From assembly GCA_029532415.1 (NCBI GenBank), contig JAQOTA010000042.1, positions 372,001 to 436,000 of the forward strand: a stretch of DNA of 64,000 nucleotides, read 5' to 3'. Under the pieces are notes generated by a model. That model was not told the DNA's origin. It did not search any database and saw nothing but the letters and a program-made list of their open reading frames with translations. Source of the stretch: Marasmius tenuissimus (Eukaryota; Basidiomycota; Agaricomycetes; Agaricales; Marasmiaceae). A program made the position numbers and the translations under genes. Shown in pieces: positions 42,070-54,409 of this stretch; the stretch's first letter is position 1; the number at the start of each line of letters is the position of its first letter.

Positions 42070-43600
42070 GTCCCGATCCGAAACGTAACCTCGAGCTTGG
42101 GCACCCCTTGAGAGGCAAGAGAAATCCCTCCCAATTCAAACTTCCCCGGCAGGTGATTATATTTGCTCATCTTGTGTTCGCCTTCATGCACCGGGAACGA
42201 AACCGACTTCTAGGAGCTTGAAGGGCTCTTTACCGAAATGGTCACGTAGGAGTTGCCTCAGAACCCTCGGTATCTTCGACGATCCTCCGACTAAAACGAC
42301 CTGTGAAATGCTGATTTAATACAGGTCCATACGTAAGATACTTCGGCAAACATGCCTCGTCGACCTCATCCTCAGTTGTCCCCGCGTCAACCAGCACACA
42401 ATCGACGGACGTCATCGTCTGACTAAACAAATCCGAGTTCAACTCTTCGAACTGATCCCTCGTAAGCGTTTCCACGAGTCCGAACCCATCGCTAAAGTCC
42501 CCAATCTTGATTGTCGCACTCGGCTTCCTCGACAAGATCATCTTTGCCTTCTCCACCTCCATCCTCAGCCTACTCGTAGTCACCGGATCATCGCTTACAT
42601 CCCTCCCCGACCTACTCGTTTATGCCTCGACAAATCACCGCACGACTCGTTCGTCGAAATCCTCCCCACCCAGACATGCATTTCCTGCAGTTGCGAGCAC
42701 CTCGAACACCCCATCTTTCTTGACCGATAGAAGAGACACGTCGAACATTCCACCACCTAAATCGTAGATGATGATCTTTGACCCAGGAGCGTTATTCTGA
42801 TGAATACCATACGCGAGAGCCGTAGCCGTGGAGTCGTTCATCAGACGGAGAATTATGAGACCAGCAATCGTCCCAGCATCTTTCGTTGCTTGGCGTTGTG
42901 CGTCGTTGAAACCTTGAATCATAGAATTAGCGTTGTCAGTTATTACGATAAGACGGATAAACGAAGGGCACTCACAAGCTGGAACGGTTACGACGTCATG
43001 AGTGACCTTCTCTCCGAGATAGGCCTCAGCGATCTCCTTCATCTTAGATAGGATCATGGCGGTGAGCTCTTCCGGTAGCTACAGAGGTAGATCCGAAGGT
43101 CAATATTCGAAATGCTCGGAAGGAATCGAGAAACAGTAAGCGTACAAAGTCTTGACTCGTTCTCCGAGGTTTGGTGGTTACAGTTTCTGCCGTTCCTGGA
43201 TGCTTGGTTTCCTTCCACGGATTCTTCTAGGGTCGGCTACCCGTCGTAACCAGATCAGAGCTGCAACTATGGACTTTCTCCTCGACCATCGCTGGATCTT
43301 CTTCGCTACATCTCCTCCTAGCCCTCCATTTCTTGTAGCAACAAGCCAGCGTCAGCACGAGTATGATTGTTTCTTCTATACCTCCAAAGACAGCCTCTAC
43401 CACGACAATGGTCTTCCCCGTTGAAGATGGAGTCACAGATATGGCCGCGATGGCTCCTGGGACGATAGTCGTGGATGGATTGGGTGTGGTAGTCGCCATG
43501 GGACTGCTGTTCGGCACGGTTATCAAGCTGTTGGAAGCCGAAGTTGGCGCTAATAGGCACCTTGCGCAACACGGCCATGGCCGAAATTTCTGTTGCGCAA
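42070..43600 (-). pseudogene. Truncated paralogue of the membrane-anchored Hsp70-like gene
   Basis: Reading on the minus strand: a Ser/Thr-rich part (APTSASNSLITVPNSSPMAT), the junction ISVTPSSTGKTIVVV, the membrane segment and KKWRARRRCSEEDPAMVEEK; then a jump that removes most of the linker and the first Hsp70 exons; then [53 protein letters not shown], the ATPase domain to DEVDE, and after another deletion FELGGISLAS and LEVTFRIG. At least three internal deletions relative to 35478-38630, plus loss of the start. It is inverted relative to the other copy, with the 7TM gene 39982-41375 between them. It preserves the uninterrupted insertion site at about 43428-43436 (GTGACTCCA). Confidence 0.8.
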
Positions 43601-44735
43601 AACGGCCATGCACCAGCAAAACTATGGCGATCCGATCAGTGTCTGACGGCAATGACCTGGAAACAACAGTATGGTAGCCGTAGATCAGTTGCTGTACATG
43701 GCCGGTCAATCTAATAGTAGATAATCAGTCAATGAAAATGTACCGTCGGTATGAGCTGCTGTGATCAGTGAATGGTCAGGTCAAGGCAGAATGTCATAGT
43801 CTGAATAGAAAATGGCCAGCCGCTGGACAGAACTCGGCAGGTTAAACACACCTTATCCGTTGATGACCAGAGAATGGTCAGATCCCGCCCGAATGCAGAG
43901 GTTCAATCAGGTAAAGATAGATTGGCCTTATTGTGTCTGACATGCACCAGGAGTTCTCAGGCTGACAGCAATATGATAAATGAGTGATCAGTGAGAGTCG
44001 AAGTGGGACTGGTACAACACAGTGTGCTCAGACAGGGTTAGACTGTTTCCACCAGAGCTTGGCCAGAGCAGACTATGAGATGATTTCGGAAGGTTAGACT
44101 CTCAGGCGCTTGCACTTGAATCAACGGCGCCTGTGAGCTAGCTCACGTGGCAAACGTCGCGTCAGTGACGCGTGCTACGCTCGACCCTCAACCACCACCA
44201 TCACCATCAGAGTCCACTACATTGGGGTCACCATCATAGGCTGGCCTCGATCTGTACGAAAAAAATCTGGATATGAATAAAGGGATAAAGCGAGAGGTTG
44301 GAATCTGGAGGCGAGGTCGAAGCACTTCAGGGCGTGCTCAAGTCGGTCATTCATCCCAACAATAGTTTTCTACAAGGATACTGATCTCCCTCACTCTCAC
44401 TTAGCTCCCAGCTTTCGTTCAAATGGTCCATGAATTTTCTGAAGGTACCAGCAACGACAGATGACCGGACTCATCAATATACTAATCAAAACTTCAAACA
44501 AGTGAAAGTTGCGATGTACTCAACTCGGTGGGCTCAGACTTCTGAGCTCTAACACGGATTTTGGCTCGAACAACGTCAGTGACGTATGTATCGTCACCAT
44601 CGTCATTCAATACTTGTTGCGTCTGCAACCAGCGCACGGACCACTGTCCCAGGTATATAAACCCAATGCCATCCAAATTTTTGCCTACCCCTTCTTTTTC
44701 CCCTCCCACCATCATCTTTCACAAGTCCACCACAT
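43601..44735. other. gene-free stretch
   Basis: No supported gene. Short direct repeats are visible (TTGCGCAA followed by ACGGCCATG twice, around 43560-43615), as are several ATGGTCAG/ATGGCCAG repeats between 43690 and 44060. Confidence 0.35.
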
Positions 44736-45260
44736 TATTGAGCCAGCATAGTTAAATGCAAAGTGAGATGAAACTAAAACCTCACATATTGACTATAAGA
44801 GAATTCTTGTGTTCTTGCAGATGCTTGCTAGAGGTGATAATCGAGTAGATTGTCCTTGAGCTTTGAGATGCAAAGTCTCCAGCTTTAATACAAGAGTCCT
44901 TGTCTATCTACAAGTCATAGAACATAGGTAAGTGAGAACATAGCATATGGTACATATTGCATATCAGTAAGCATAAGTGCTTGAAGAGCAGAGTGAGTAA
45001 GTATGCATAGTCATACTAGCTTTCTATCTAAGTAATCTAGAGAGAAAGCTCAGTCAGCTTTGAACGCTGTTGGGTGCAAAGCTGAACCTTGTTATAAACC
45101 ATAGAGATAAGGTGTGAGTACTGACTAACTACAGAGTCCATCTGAGTAAGTACAGGATCTTTCATACGAGTGCAAGTGTCATAGTGAAAGAGTCTATAAA
45201 TAATAGATGCATAAACAACACGTCAATAAAGTGGATCACATGGTAACCACATGTTCAACA
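44736..45260 (-). repeat. 3' LTR of the decayed copia element
   Basis: 525 bp; in element sense it starts TGTTGAACATG and ends GGCTCAATA. It differs from the other LTR at scattered positions. Confidence 0.85.
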
Positions 45261-45305
45261 CTCCCCCTCACTAAACTCTTATAAAGATTTGAGTTAGTGA
45301 TACTA

Positions 45306-45398
45306 CCAAAGATCATTTAGTCTAATGGTAATATTGGGTGACACCATTTTTGTGTCTAGACCGTGAGGTCTGGAGTTCAATTCCCAGACGTGCCAAAA
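45306..45398 (+). other. tRNA-like sequence beside an LTR
   Basis: The sequence has an A-box-like TAGTCTAATGG, a 5-bp stem GACAC/GTGTC with a 7-base loop, and a T-arm-like TCTGGAGTTCAATTCCCAGA with a B box. The acceptor strands do not pair and the loop lacks the conserved U33, so it is at best a tRNA relic. It lies between pol and the 3' LTR of the copia element. Confidence 0.3.
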
Positions 45399-45536
45399 GA
45401 AATGAATGTTAGGGTTAGGGTGCCATGACACATCTGCATTCCTGGAAATGCAGATGCTCCATGGCATGCCTGCATTCTTAGAAATGCAGATGCTCCTTGG
45501 AAGTGCGCGCCTTTCCGCCTATCATTCTTCAAGCGT

Positions 45537-46238
45537 CTAGTGGAAATGAAGGCCTAAAGCTTGTCTAAACTTCTCAAATTTGACTTTGGCTAAATTCTTC
45601 GTTAGAAGATCTGCAGGTTGGTTTGCAGTGGGTGCATAGTAGATGAGAACATCCGTCTCAGCAACTGCATTCCGAATAAAATGAAATCTAATATCAATGT
45701 GTTTTGTGCGCTTCTCAGAGACTTCGTTACTACTGAGAAAGATAGCGCCTTGATTGTCGCTAACACAAGGTATTGATTGCATTGAATAGCCAATTTCTTT
45801 GAGTAGAGATTTCATCCACTTAATCTGATGTGTACAATCAGAGAGAGCCATGTATTCGGCTTCTGTGGATGATAGTGCAACGGTCTTTTGTTTCTGGGAT
45901 ACCCAGCAAACAGGTGCACTTGCAAGCTTTATAAGATAACCAGTCTGTGATTTACGGTCATCAATATCAGTTGCCCAATCTGAATCAGCGAAGGCCACGA
46001 GTCCTCCATCTGATTTACCATTGTAGATGAGATCGTATAAACGAGTGCCTACTAGGTATCGTACTATATGCAATGCCTTGTTCAGGTGCTCGCAACTTGG
46101 ATTTACACTGAACTGAGACATCTTGATTACGGCAAAAGATGTGTCTGGACGTGTTCCCAACGCCAGATAGAGTAATGAGCCAATCACAGATTGATATCTT
46201 TGGCGAATAATGGGATCAACCGGTTCAGTATTCTTCAC
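45537..46238 (-). pseudogene. Copia pol fragment: RNase H
   Basis: Contains PIIRQRYQSVIGSLLYLALG, FADSDWATDIDDRKSQTGYL, SSTEAEYMALSDCTHQIKWM and KHIDIRFHFIRN, ending near LTKNLAKVKF. About 100 codons between the RT active site and this fragment are missing compared with the intact copia element at 28.5 kb, so the junction at about 46238 is a deletion with a frame change. Confidence 0.85.
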
Positions 46239-47041
46239 CAGAATAAAGCATCCTCAATATAAACAATGGCAATCACAAGTTTGCCTTGTTTCCTGAAGAC
46301 ATATACGCCAGCATCGGACAAGCATCTCTTGAATCCTAGACATTTCATGGATTCAGTACACTGATGCCACCAAGCTCTTGAAGCTTGTTTCAGTCCATAT
46401 AATGCTTTGCGCAACCTCCAAACCTTGCTGGAGTTCATAACGAATCCTTCAGGTTGTTCCATATATATCTCCTCTTCTAAGGCACCGTATAAAAATGCGG
46501 TTTTAACGTCTAGCGCTGTGATTTCCCAATCTTCAAGCGCTGCTAATGCCAATAGAAGTCGTACAGTTTCAAACCGTACTACAGGAGAGAACAATTCGTT
46601 AAAGTCTATCCCTTCCTTCTGCGAAAATCCTTTCGCTACAAGTCTGGCTTTAAATCTGCCATCTGACTTGACATCGAATACCCAATGAGATCGAATTGGT
46701 TTATGGCTTTTGGGTCTAGGAACTTTCTCAAAGACATCTCTTTCCTTGAGTGATTGAAGTTCAAGTCTGCATGCTTTCTGCCATTTAGGGATCTCCTCTT
46801 TGGGACGTTTGAGGATGTCTTTATAAGACCATTCCCTAACTGTATCATAAGCGCTTGACTGCATCCCATGCAGGGCATGCGCTTGAGAAAGCAAATAGCC
46901 CATGTAATTAACTCCCCCTTCCTGAGCAAGAATAGAGACATGTCCTTCTTCCCCTGTGTCCATATCCTCACCCTCATTTTTGCTGGGTGGAGGATCCATC
47001 TCCTCATCATGAGGAGCCGGAGGATTCTTGCTTTCTGGCAC
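46235..47041 (-). pseudogene. Copia pol fragment: reverse transcriptase
   Basis: Contains WVFDVKSDGRFKARLVAKGF, LDVKTAFLYGALEEEIYMEQ and VWRLRKALYGLKQASRAWW. The active site reads VYIEDALF instead of YVDD, which would probably inactivate the enzyme, and the frame stops directly after it. Confidence 0.85.
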
Positions 47042-47608
47042 AGGAACCTGATTTTTTGGTATTGTTTCAGGCTCATTTGTCGGATTAATCTGGCTTTTCC
47101 AGTGAGCGTCGGACTCAATATCTCTTTCTACTTGTACAGGAGGTTGGTTTCCGTAGACATTATTAGTTCTAAGTCTTTCTGGAAGGAGTCTAGTACGTGG
47201 AGGGTTCCTTCATGGTGGAGGTGGAGGATGTAAATTCTCCCACTCTCTTTGATGATCGCGGCGGAAACGGATTGTTATCAGTTTGTGTGTTTCCTTGAGT
47301 TGTATTGCGATTCAAATTAGAAGGAATGGCAGTACTTAGATCAGGGCCATACCGATTAGGTACATTACTGGGACCTTTCGGTGATCCAGGACCATCAGCA
47401 GGTGGCAGAGGATTGTGCAAGTCATCCATCGGACCGTGATCCGTATTGGGAGGAGGATCTCCCCCTGGCATATGACCGTCGTCATCATGCAGAGGAAGAT
47501 CCAGATCAAATGGTAGATGACCGTCGTCTTCACCATTGTGATCATGGCCGTCGAATGGGTATGAATTGAAGGGTACAGAACAGACTGGTTTGTTGGTATT
47601 GTCGAATT
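47042..47608 (-). pseudogene. Copia pol linker between integrase and RT, frame-shifted
   Basis: Low-complexity Pro/Asn/Asp-rich sequence (GGDPPPNTDHG, DTDNNPF) spread over several frames, as usual for the linker between integrase and RT; stops and shifts separate it from both neighbours. Confidence 0.6.
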
Positions 47609-50600
47609 CTATAGATCCGGGTTTTTCTTTTTGACATTTTGGAAACCAATTTTCGTCAAAGATGGCATGTGCAGCAACATAAATTGAGTGGTTGGTAGTT
47701 CGGAAAAACGATAAGCTTTTGATCCCTTCTCGTAACCAATAAAGATCATGGCCTCGGATTTGGGAGCCAGCTTGTTTTTCCGTTTACGTATTTGTGCATA
47801 GGCACCACAGCCAAACGTTCTAAAATAGGAGATGTCGGGCTTTTTGCCTTCATACAACTCAATTGGGGTTTTAAACTTCCTTGCGCGGATCAGAGTTCTG
47901 TTATATGTATGGACAGTGGTGAGAATTGCAAACTCCCACCAGTTTTCAGGGGCACAAGCATGAAAGTGCATTGCTTCAGAGTTTTCTCGCGGAGTGCGAT
48001 TAAACCTTTCAGCACGTCCATTCTGTTGGTGAATATGCGGAGCAGAAGTGTGAAATACCACTCCATTATCAATGTACCATTGTTTTTGGGCGTTTGATAG
48101 AAACTCCCCCCCTTGATCAAAGCGTAGCTTCTTAACCGTCTTGCCTGTTTGGGTCTCGACTTCCTTTTTCCAGGCTTTAAGGTTTTGATTGGTGTCATCC
48201 TTGGCATGCAACAAATATACCCAGCCATGAGATGACTTGTCGTCAATTATGGTAAGGGCAAACTTCTTCCGATGGTATGACAAAGTAGGGAATTCTAACA
48301 AATCACAATGGACAAGCTCCAGAATCTCCGTAGCACGTTTGTCAGAAGCAGGATAGGGTTTGTTGTTCATTTTGCCTTTGGCACAACCACAACAAATCCC
48401 TTCCTTCAAAGGGAGAGCCTTTCCCTTTGGAAAACCCTTAACGTTATCTGCTAACTTTTTAATAGTGTCTTTGTTGGTGTGACCAAGATGTCTATGCCAC
48501 ACAGAAAAATTTATGACAGCAAAAGACATGACAGATGTGAAGGAAGTTACTCCCATAAGTATCTTCGCGTTTATCCATCGTAAGTTATCCTGGTCATGGC
48601 TCGGATAAAAGCTCATGAGTAAGGAGTTGTCTTTTCTGTACCGGATCTGAGTCTCTGGATGGTTCCCGATGGTATAATATCCATCTCTTTGGAATTTACC
48701 ATCTGAAATAATGCGATGTGGGCTATTGGGTTGGTACAACACTGGAAACAATTCTGTGACCTTAGTCACTCCCTGACTGGTAGTGTGTTGGATGAGAACA
48801 GTACCGGAGCCTTGGATTTGGATGTTGGCTGCATCGCCTGCTGAGGTTGTAACGACTAAAGGGTAGGCAAATTCCTGATAATCTGAGAAGTCACTCATGA
48901 ATGGAGTCATGTGCATAGAAGCACCACTATCAAGTAGCCAGGCTTCCTTTGTATTCTCAATGTATGAATCACTCACAATTAGGTTGCTGAAAGACATGAC
49001 ATTTGTCTCAACAAATACAGAACTATTAATACAACATTCAGATCTACTTAATCCTAGAATGTAATGGTGGTGTCGGTAGTTAGCGTTCTGTATCTCATGC
49101 TTATCAGCAAGCGACTCATTATCAGGAACTAAAGATACTTGCCAGTCTCCGCGGTCGTTACTCTCCTCCCATGCTTCAGGATCATCAATGACATTATCTC
49201 TATACCAGTCTTCTGCGCTGTAAGAGTATCCAGAGTCTCCATCACTTTTGTCATCATGATCAAAGTCATCAGATGTGCCTATGACAGTGAAGTTGTCTCG
49301 GGTAAGGTCGAGAGGGCTAGGAGATCGGAGATCAATCACGGTTGAGGGGCGTAGTCCAGTATCTGCATCAGGGTTGTGAGATATGATACTGATGTTGCCA
49401 ATGTAGGTATTGGTGGCAATTGTACGCGGAACCGGATTGAGAGGGCGATGTAAGGTAGCTGGAGATTGAACTGGTTCTGCTCCCTCGTTATCTGTAGTGG
49501 TATTCCTCGGATCATTCTGAGCAACAATCCAGGGATCAACCTCCGCATGATCATTGTTGCCGAGAGGAGAAGCACCACGAAAAGACCGAGTGGGAGAGCA
49601 TGGAATAGGGGGTGCAGAAACAGGTCGCATGATTGCCTGAGCAATAGCATGTCCGGTGGCAATAGCATGGGAAATGAATACCCCCAGATCAATATCTGAA
49701 GGAGGAGGAAGTGGTGGTGAGTTGGAACGGTTGGGAACTTCAGCAGTTTGTGCCTGTGATGCTAAAAGGTTAATACAGGGCACAGGGTGCATCCAGCCAG
49801 ATAGAGTGGTTCGTCGGTCAAATTGATCACGAAGATTTAATCGAGGGACAAAGCGAACATTTCGTTTGTTGTTCTGCTTGTAACCCCCCCTTTGACCTCG
49901 AACTGACTGGTTAGAAGCTGTTCCAAAAAGCCAATCTCCTTCTGTTCCTAGTTTGATGTGCGCTCCCCAGAAGACCGGGTTGTATACTTGGACTGGGATT
50001 GGAGTTCGGGTGTTGCATATTCTGAAAACTTCAAGAACCGAAATACACTCTGGGTGTGCTTCGATGATCTTGACCCAGTTGGTGGCATTGATTTCCAAAA
50101 TAGCCTCCGATAGATGTTGAACATCCCAAGTCCAGAAGCGGGTCTGAGAAAAAGCGCGGACTGTGAGAATAGGTTCGCGTATATTCTGCAGGTATAGTGC
50201 ATGCCTCGGCGTGAGGTTATGGCAGGCACGGTGCAGAATTGGATAGACAACTACGCAAGTAGTGGTCCGAATCATGATGAATATAAACTCCGGACCGATG
50301 TTCCTACGCTTCACAATATCCATGATTTCCCGGTACCATGTTTCGTCTTGCCAGTTACTAGTTGCACCTCTGAAAGGTACATCAATTGGCAGTGGGAGTC
50401 TGATATCACAAATAGTGGTGGGATACTGACTCCTGCGTAGCTCGGATCTTCCCATGTTTCGTACATTCTCTTGTGTGTATAGAATGAGAAACTGGGAGAT
50501 AGATTGCTGATTTGCCAGTGTGTATGGGAAGTCACTGGGAGCAAAGGTCGGGAAGTAGATTTCAGGAACGGGTTCGCGAAGTGGAGGTGCCCATGGGGCA

Positions 50601-51238
50601 TAGGGATCGTTTTCATCATGAGGTGGCCATTGATTCGTCGTGGGAATAGGTGGCTGTTCAACAACTTCTCCTTCTTCAAACTCAGAAGATGAGTCAGAAG
50701 AGATCTCCATGTTGATCTCGTCAGTGTCGGAGAGAGTGACTAAAGAGGGCATGGAGGAGTGCTTGCTATTGGTATCGGTATCAATAGCATCAAGAGGGTT
50801 AGTTGGGATGTTTGCCATATAAGCCCGTAATGGAGCCATGAGTTCCTGGTCGAAGGTGGCACAAGCAAGGTTAGCAGAAAGGTGCCGACTGTTCTGCTTT
50901 CCTTGATTATTCTGCTTTTTCTTGCCAGCCTTTCCTTTTCCCTTGCCTTTTCCTTTCTGCGATTGTTGATTGTGGTTACCCTGGTTATTATTACCATTAC
51001 CAGAACGGTTGTTATTCTTCCGGTTGTTGCTGCGGGAAGAATTCCCACCAGATTGATGGTTCTGGCGAGACCAGGGTGGAGCAGTAGAAGGAATGAAACG
51101 ATGAATGCCAGAAACTCTGGCAGCAAGAGCGGATTCATGAGCACCACAATGTCTGCTCCACCCGTTTGTGATTAGTGCAATCAACTTGACTACCTTGAGA
51201 TCCTCCTTCTTTTCCTGAATTATCTTCTGCTTCAGCAT
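47609..51238 (-). pseudogene. Copia gag end, protease and integrase
   Basis: A 1209-codon frame on the minus strand beginning inside Gag (MLKQKIIQEKKEDLKVVKLI), followed by an Asn/Lys-rich basic region (GKGKGKGKAGKKKQ), a long acidic Pro-rich stretch, protease (WLLDSGASMHMTPFMSDF), gag-pre-integrase (HRHLGHTNKDTIKKL, CCGCAKGKMN) and integrase (HCDLLEFPTLSYHRKKFALT, RFDQGGEFLS, QQNGRAERFNRTPRENSEAM). Open over this length but cut off from its start and from RT, so not functional as a polyprotein. Confidence 0.85.
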
Positions 51239-51299
51239 TTCCCATGGTCCAGTAGGAAGCTTAGCAATGACAATGAGGATGAAGAGGGACTCGGTATTG

Positions 51300-52105
51300 C
51301 GGAAACTAAAGGTCCTCCTGTGAATCGGTCCTTAGAGAGGTCGGGATAAAAGCTGGCTAGAGACGTGGCGTGAGACTTAGAGAAGGTAACATGGAACTCA
51401 GCTTGGGGCTTGGGGCTCGTAGCTTGAGTCGGACGTTATAGCTTAGGGCTTCGGGCTTCAGACGAGAGGAGGAGAGAACTCAATATCCATTACAACAAGC
51501 TAACTACAAGTATATATAGTGCCCGTGTAATAAATAATTCAGAAAAAAATAAAATAAAGAATGTGTCGGGATGAAACATGTGAGAGAGATCGGCTGTTTG
51601 AATCAAAAGTCCTTGACCATCCCAAGCTCCAGCCGGCTTCTGAACTACCATCGCTGACTCGGTTCCTCAAAGGTGGGTCAGGCCTTATGTTGGAACCTAC
51701 AGGGTGCGATATCAAGTGGCGGGGACACCTGTGTAGTTCTGGCGCCACTGGCCTTTGCAGGTTTGGGTCGACAGACAGGGGAATAAAAGAGAGAGGGGCG
51801 TGAGAAAATGTTTCGGGTGAATTATGGTGGTTGAAAGAAAGTCGCGCAAAAAGTGTTAGGGTCGAAATACAGGAAATGTGGATAGTGGAAATGGAAGATA
51901 GGAAGGTTATGGTGAATAGTAAATAGTTATGATAGGGGAGGAATGGTGGGAGAACAGTGGTTGGGGATGAGGAGGTGAATGTGTGTCGGCTTATCGGTTT
52001 GTGTGTGTGTGTACGGTCTGTGGAGATATGTGTGGCTGGAGGAAAGAACTAGTGTGGCTTGCATTTGGATGGGCTGTGACGATAGGACGAAATGTGTGGA
52101 AGGTG
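51300..52105. other. Unrelated sequence interrupting copia gag
   Basis: Gag homology stops near 52106 (VLGVDIPDVEGTV) and resumes near 51300 (SLFILIVIAKLPTGPWEM). The 0.8 kb between has no supported gene and includes a TATA-like TATATATAG near 51510. At the left-hand junction a perfect stem GTGGAAGG/CCTTCCAC spans 52097-52136. No clear terminal repeats or target duplication could be defined. Confidence 0.5.
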
Positions 52106-52786
52106 CTACAGTGGAGGAACAACAGTTCCTTCCACATCGGGAATGTCAACACCCAGTACCTTAAGCTCCTTCCTCTTTTGGTCCATCTTGGTGATAACCG
52201 GGAGAGGATTCTGATTGGAGAAGAAGGTGGTGTGGTGAAATTCTTCATAGATATTAAGTAGCCGGGCCGTATCTTCCTGCCCAAAGGCTTTCTGGAAGTT
52301 CTTGATTGTTTCCTTGATGTCATCAGTCATCAAGGACTCGAAGGCCTGATTAACCCAAGATTTGAAAACACCAAGAGCCTTATTGTTACGTGTATATCAT
52401 TCTGCATACCCAGATGCAGAAGCAGCTGGCTTGGTTTCAGTAAGGACCTGAAAGATTCCTTGCTGCTGCAGATATGCCGTATACTTATGGAAAAAGGCAT
52501 TCCAAATGGCGCTGTCTTTTAACTCCAGGATTGTCATGATTGCACCAGATCCCACCAGGAAAGAATCGGCAGCAACATTTGCATAAATAGGGTGATCTGG
52601 GTTTCCAAAGACAGGTACGGCAGCACCTCCTTGGGCGTTTGTGATGTTGTAAGTATGGCCAGGAGGTTGGAAAGACCAAAATGTGTCGGAATCAGTAAAG
52701 TCCAGAAGTGCCAGCTCAGTCCTTGGAGAAGAAGTAGCGTGAGGGCTACCGGTACAAGAATTGTGTTGAGAGGGGTTCTGAGACAT
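52106..52786 (-). pseudogene. Copia gag N-terminal part with in-frame stop
   Basis: Starts MSQNPSQHNSCTGSPHATSS at 52786 and includes HPIYANVAADSFLVGSGAIM and ELKDSAIWNAFFHKYTAYLQ. A TGA at 52397-52399 interrupts the frame; the same frame then continues YTRNNKALGVFKSWVNQAFE and KELKVLGVDIPDVEGTV. Beyond 52106 the homology is lost to the interrupting block. Confidence 0.75.
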
Positions 52787-53660
52787 ATTTCCTAATTGAA
52801 CAGAAATCTGCGAAAATCCCATGAGCATGATGAAAAAATGAAAGGAGAGAAATTGGGATTTCAACAGATGCCGCTAATAGGTGACAGGTCCCAACAGGTG
52901 CAGGGATTGTTAATCTGGTTACGTAGAGTTACCTTTCCAGTGTGTGTCTGGTGTGTTTCCTTCTCGCTATCTGGTCTCAATCCCAGACTAGCGTTAAAGT
53001 CATCCATATGCCAAAGAAGGTTATTGATAGACCAGACCATGGGACCATAGGCAGCTACCTTTAGTAACGCTGGTGCCTGGTACAAAGATCTACTAATAAC
53101 ATGGAAACGAGTTCAGAGCATACAGGATTTGGGATGTCCCGGTACATACTGAAAATGGCCATGCGATAATCTATAAGATGTATCATCAAAATCCCAGTTG
53201 TTCAGCACAACGGCCTACGCCATCATACAGACTAGTTTAGAAGCATAGTTGTATGACAGCTCAAAAGGTGCCACTCCAGCCGAAGCTGTACAGTCATGGA
53301 CCACCCCCAACAGTTAGATATCTTCAGCATTGTGCCGTGGCAATTTATGGCCAGAGCATCAACCTGGGTTATTCAAGACCAAGACAGGTCCGACAAGTTG
53401 GAAGCAGGTCTGGTCCTGAGAGAAAATGAAGACCAAATCAGTATGTACAATCGTGTGTGCAACATGCATGTACAGGGACATTAAGTGGAACCAGAAAAGG
53501 TGGACTGCCTAATCCTACACCAGATAGCCCAACTCATTGCTAGAGACTCTATAGCCAATATGGGTATGGACATCCGCTAGGATGGCGGTGACACATGGAA
53601 AGTGTTTCAACTACTCCAATCATAATGTCGACCTGCCCGCCTGTTGCGGGGCCCATAACC
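52787..53660 (-). other. 5' leader of the decayed copia element
   Basis: About 870 bases between the primer site and the gag start. No supported gene. The bases next to the LTR, GGTTATGGGCCCCGC in element sense, form the half-tRNA initiator-Met primer site. Confidence 0.6.
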
Positions 53661-54185
53661 TATTGAGCCAGCATAGTTAAATGCACAGTGAGATGAAACT
53701 AAAACCTCACATATTGACTATAAGAGAATTCTTGTGTTCTTGCAGATGCTTGCTGGAGGTGATAATCAAGTAGATTGTCCTTGAGCTTTGAGACGCAAAG
53801 TCTCCAGCTTTAATACAAGAGTCCTTGTCTATCTACAAGTCATAGAACATAGGTAAGTGAGAACATAGCATATGGTACATATTGCATATCAGTAAGCATA
53901 AGTGCTTGAAGAGCAGAGTGAGTAAGTAGGCATAGTCATACTAGCTTTCTATCTAAGTAATCTAGAGAGAAAGCTCAGTCAGCTTTGAATGCTATTGGGT
54001 GCAAAGCTGAACCTTGTTATAAACCATAGAGATAAGGTGTGAGTACTGACTAACTACAGAGTCTGTCTGAGTAAGTACAGGATCTTTCATACAAGTGCAA
54101 GTGTCATAGTGAAAGAGTCTATAAATAATAGACACGTAAACAACACGTCAATAAAGTGTATCACATGGTATTCACATGTTCAACA
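53661..54185 (-). repeat. 5' LTR of the decayed copia element
   Basis: 525 bp, same length as the LTR at 44736-45260 with scattered substitutions; in element sense TGTTGAACATG...GGCTCAATA. Confidence 0.85.
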
Positions 54186-54338
54186 CAACTGACTACAATA
54201 CATGTAGATAAGGACTAGCACAAGGACCTCTCAAGAGTGCCTCCAGCACCCCTCGGGAGCTGAAATTTTGGTGGGTACAAAAACTTTTTAAGGGCCTTTG
54301 GCCCCTCCCCCCCTACCTCGGACCGGAAATTCCATTCT

Positions 54339-54409
54339 GAGTCTATAAACAATAGACGCATAAACAACATGTCAATAAAGTGTATCACATGGTAACCACA
54401 TGTTCAACA
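54339..54409 (-). repeat. LTR end fragment
   Basis: 71 bases matching the last part (plus-strand view) of the copia LTRs at 44736-45260 and 53661-54185, ending ACATGTTCAACA. It resembles the 45-kb LTR more than its neighbour, so it is the trace of a separate, rearranged insertion. Confidence 0.8.

Larger units (their letters stand above)
44736..54185 (-). mobile_element. Decayed Ty1/copia retrotransposon
   Basis: A minus-orientation element bounded by 525-bp LTRs (5' LTR 53661-54185, 3' LTR 44736-45260). The primer site GGTTATGGGCCCCGC (minus sense, 53646-53660) follows the 5' LTR and a purine tract (GTGAGGGGGAG in element sense) precedes the 3' LTR. Gag has an in-frame stop, is interrupted by about 0.8 kb of unrelated sequence, and pol has shifts and an internal deletion. 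The flanking pentamers (CACAT left, CAACT right) do not match, so the two LTRs may come from recombined insertions or one flank has changed. Confidence 0.85.
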
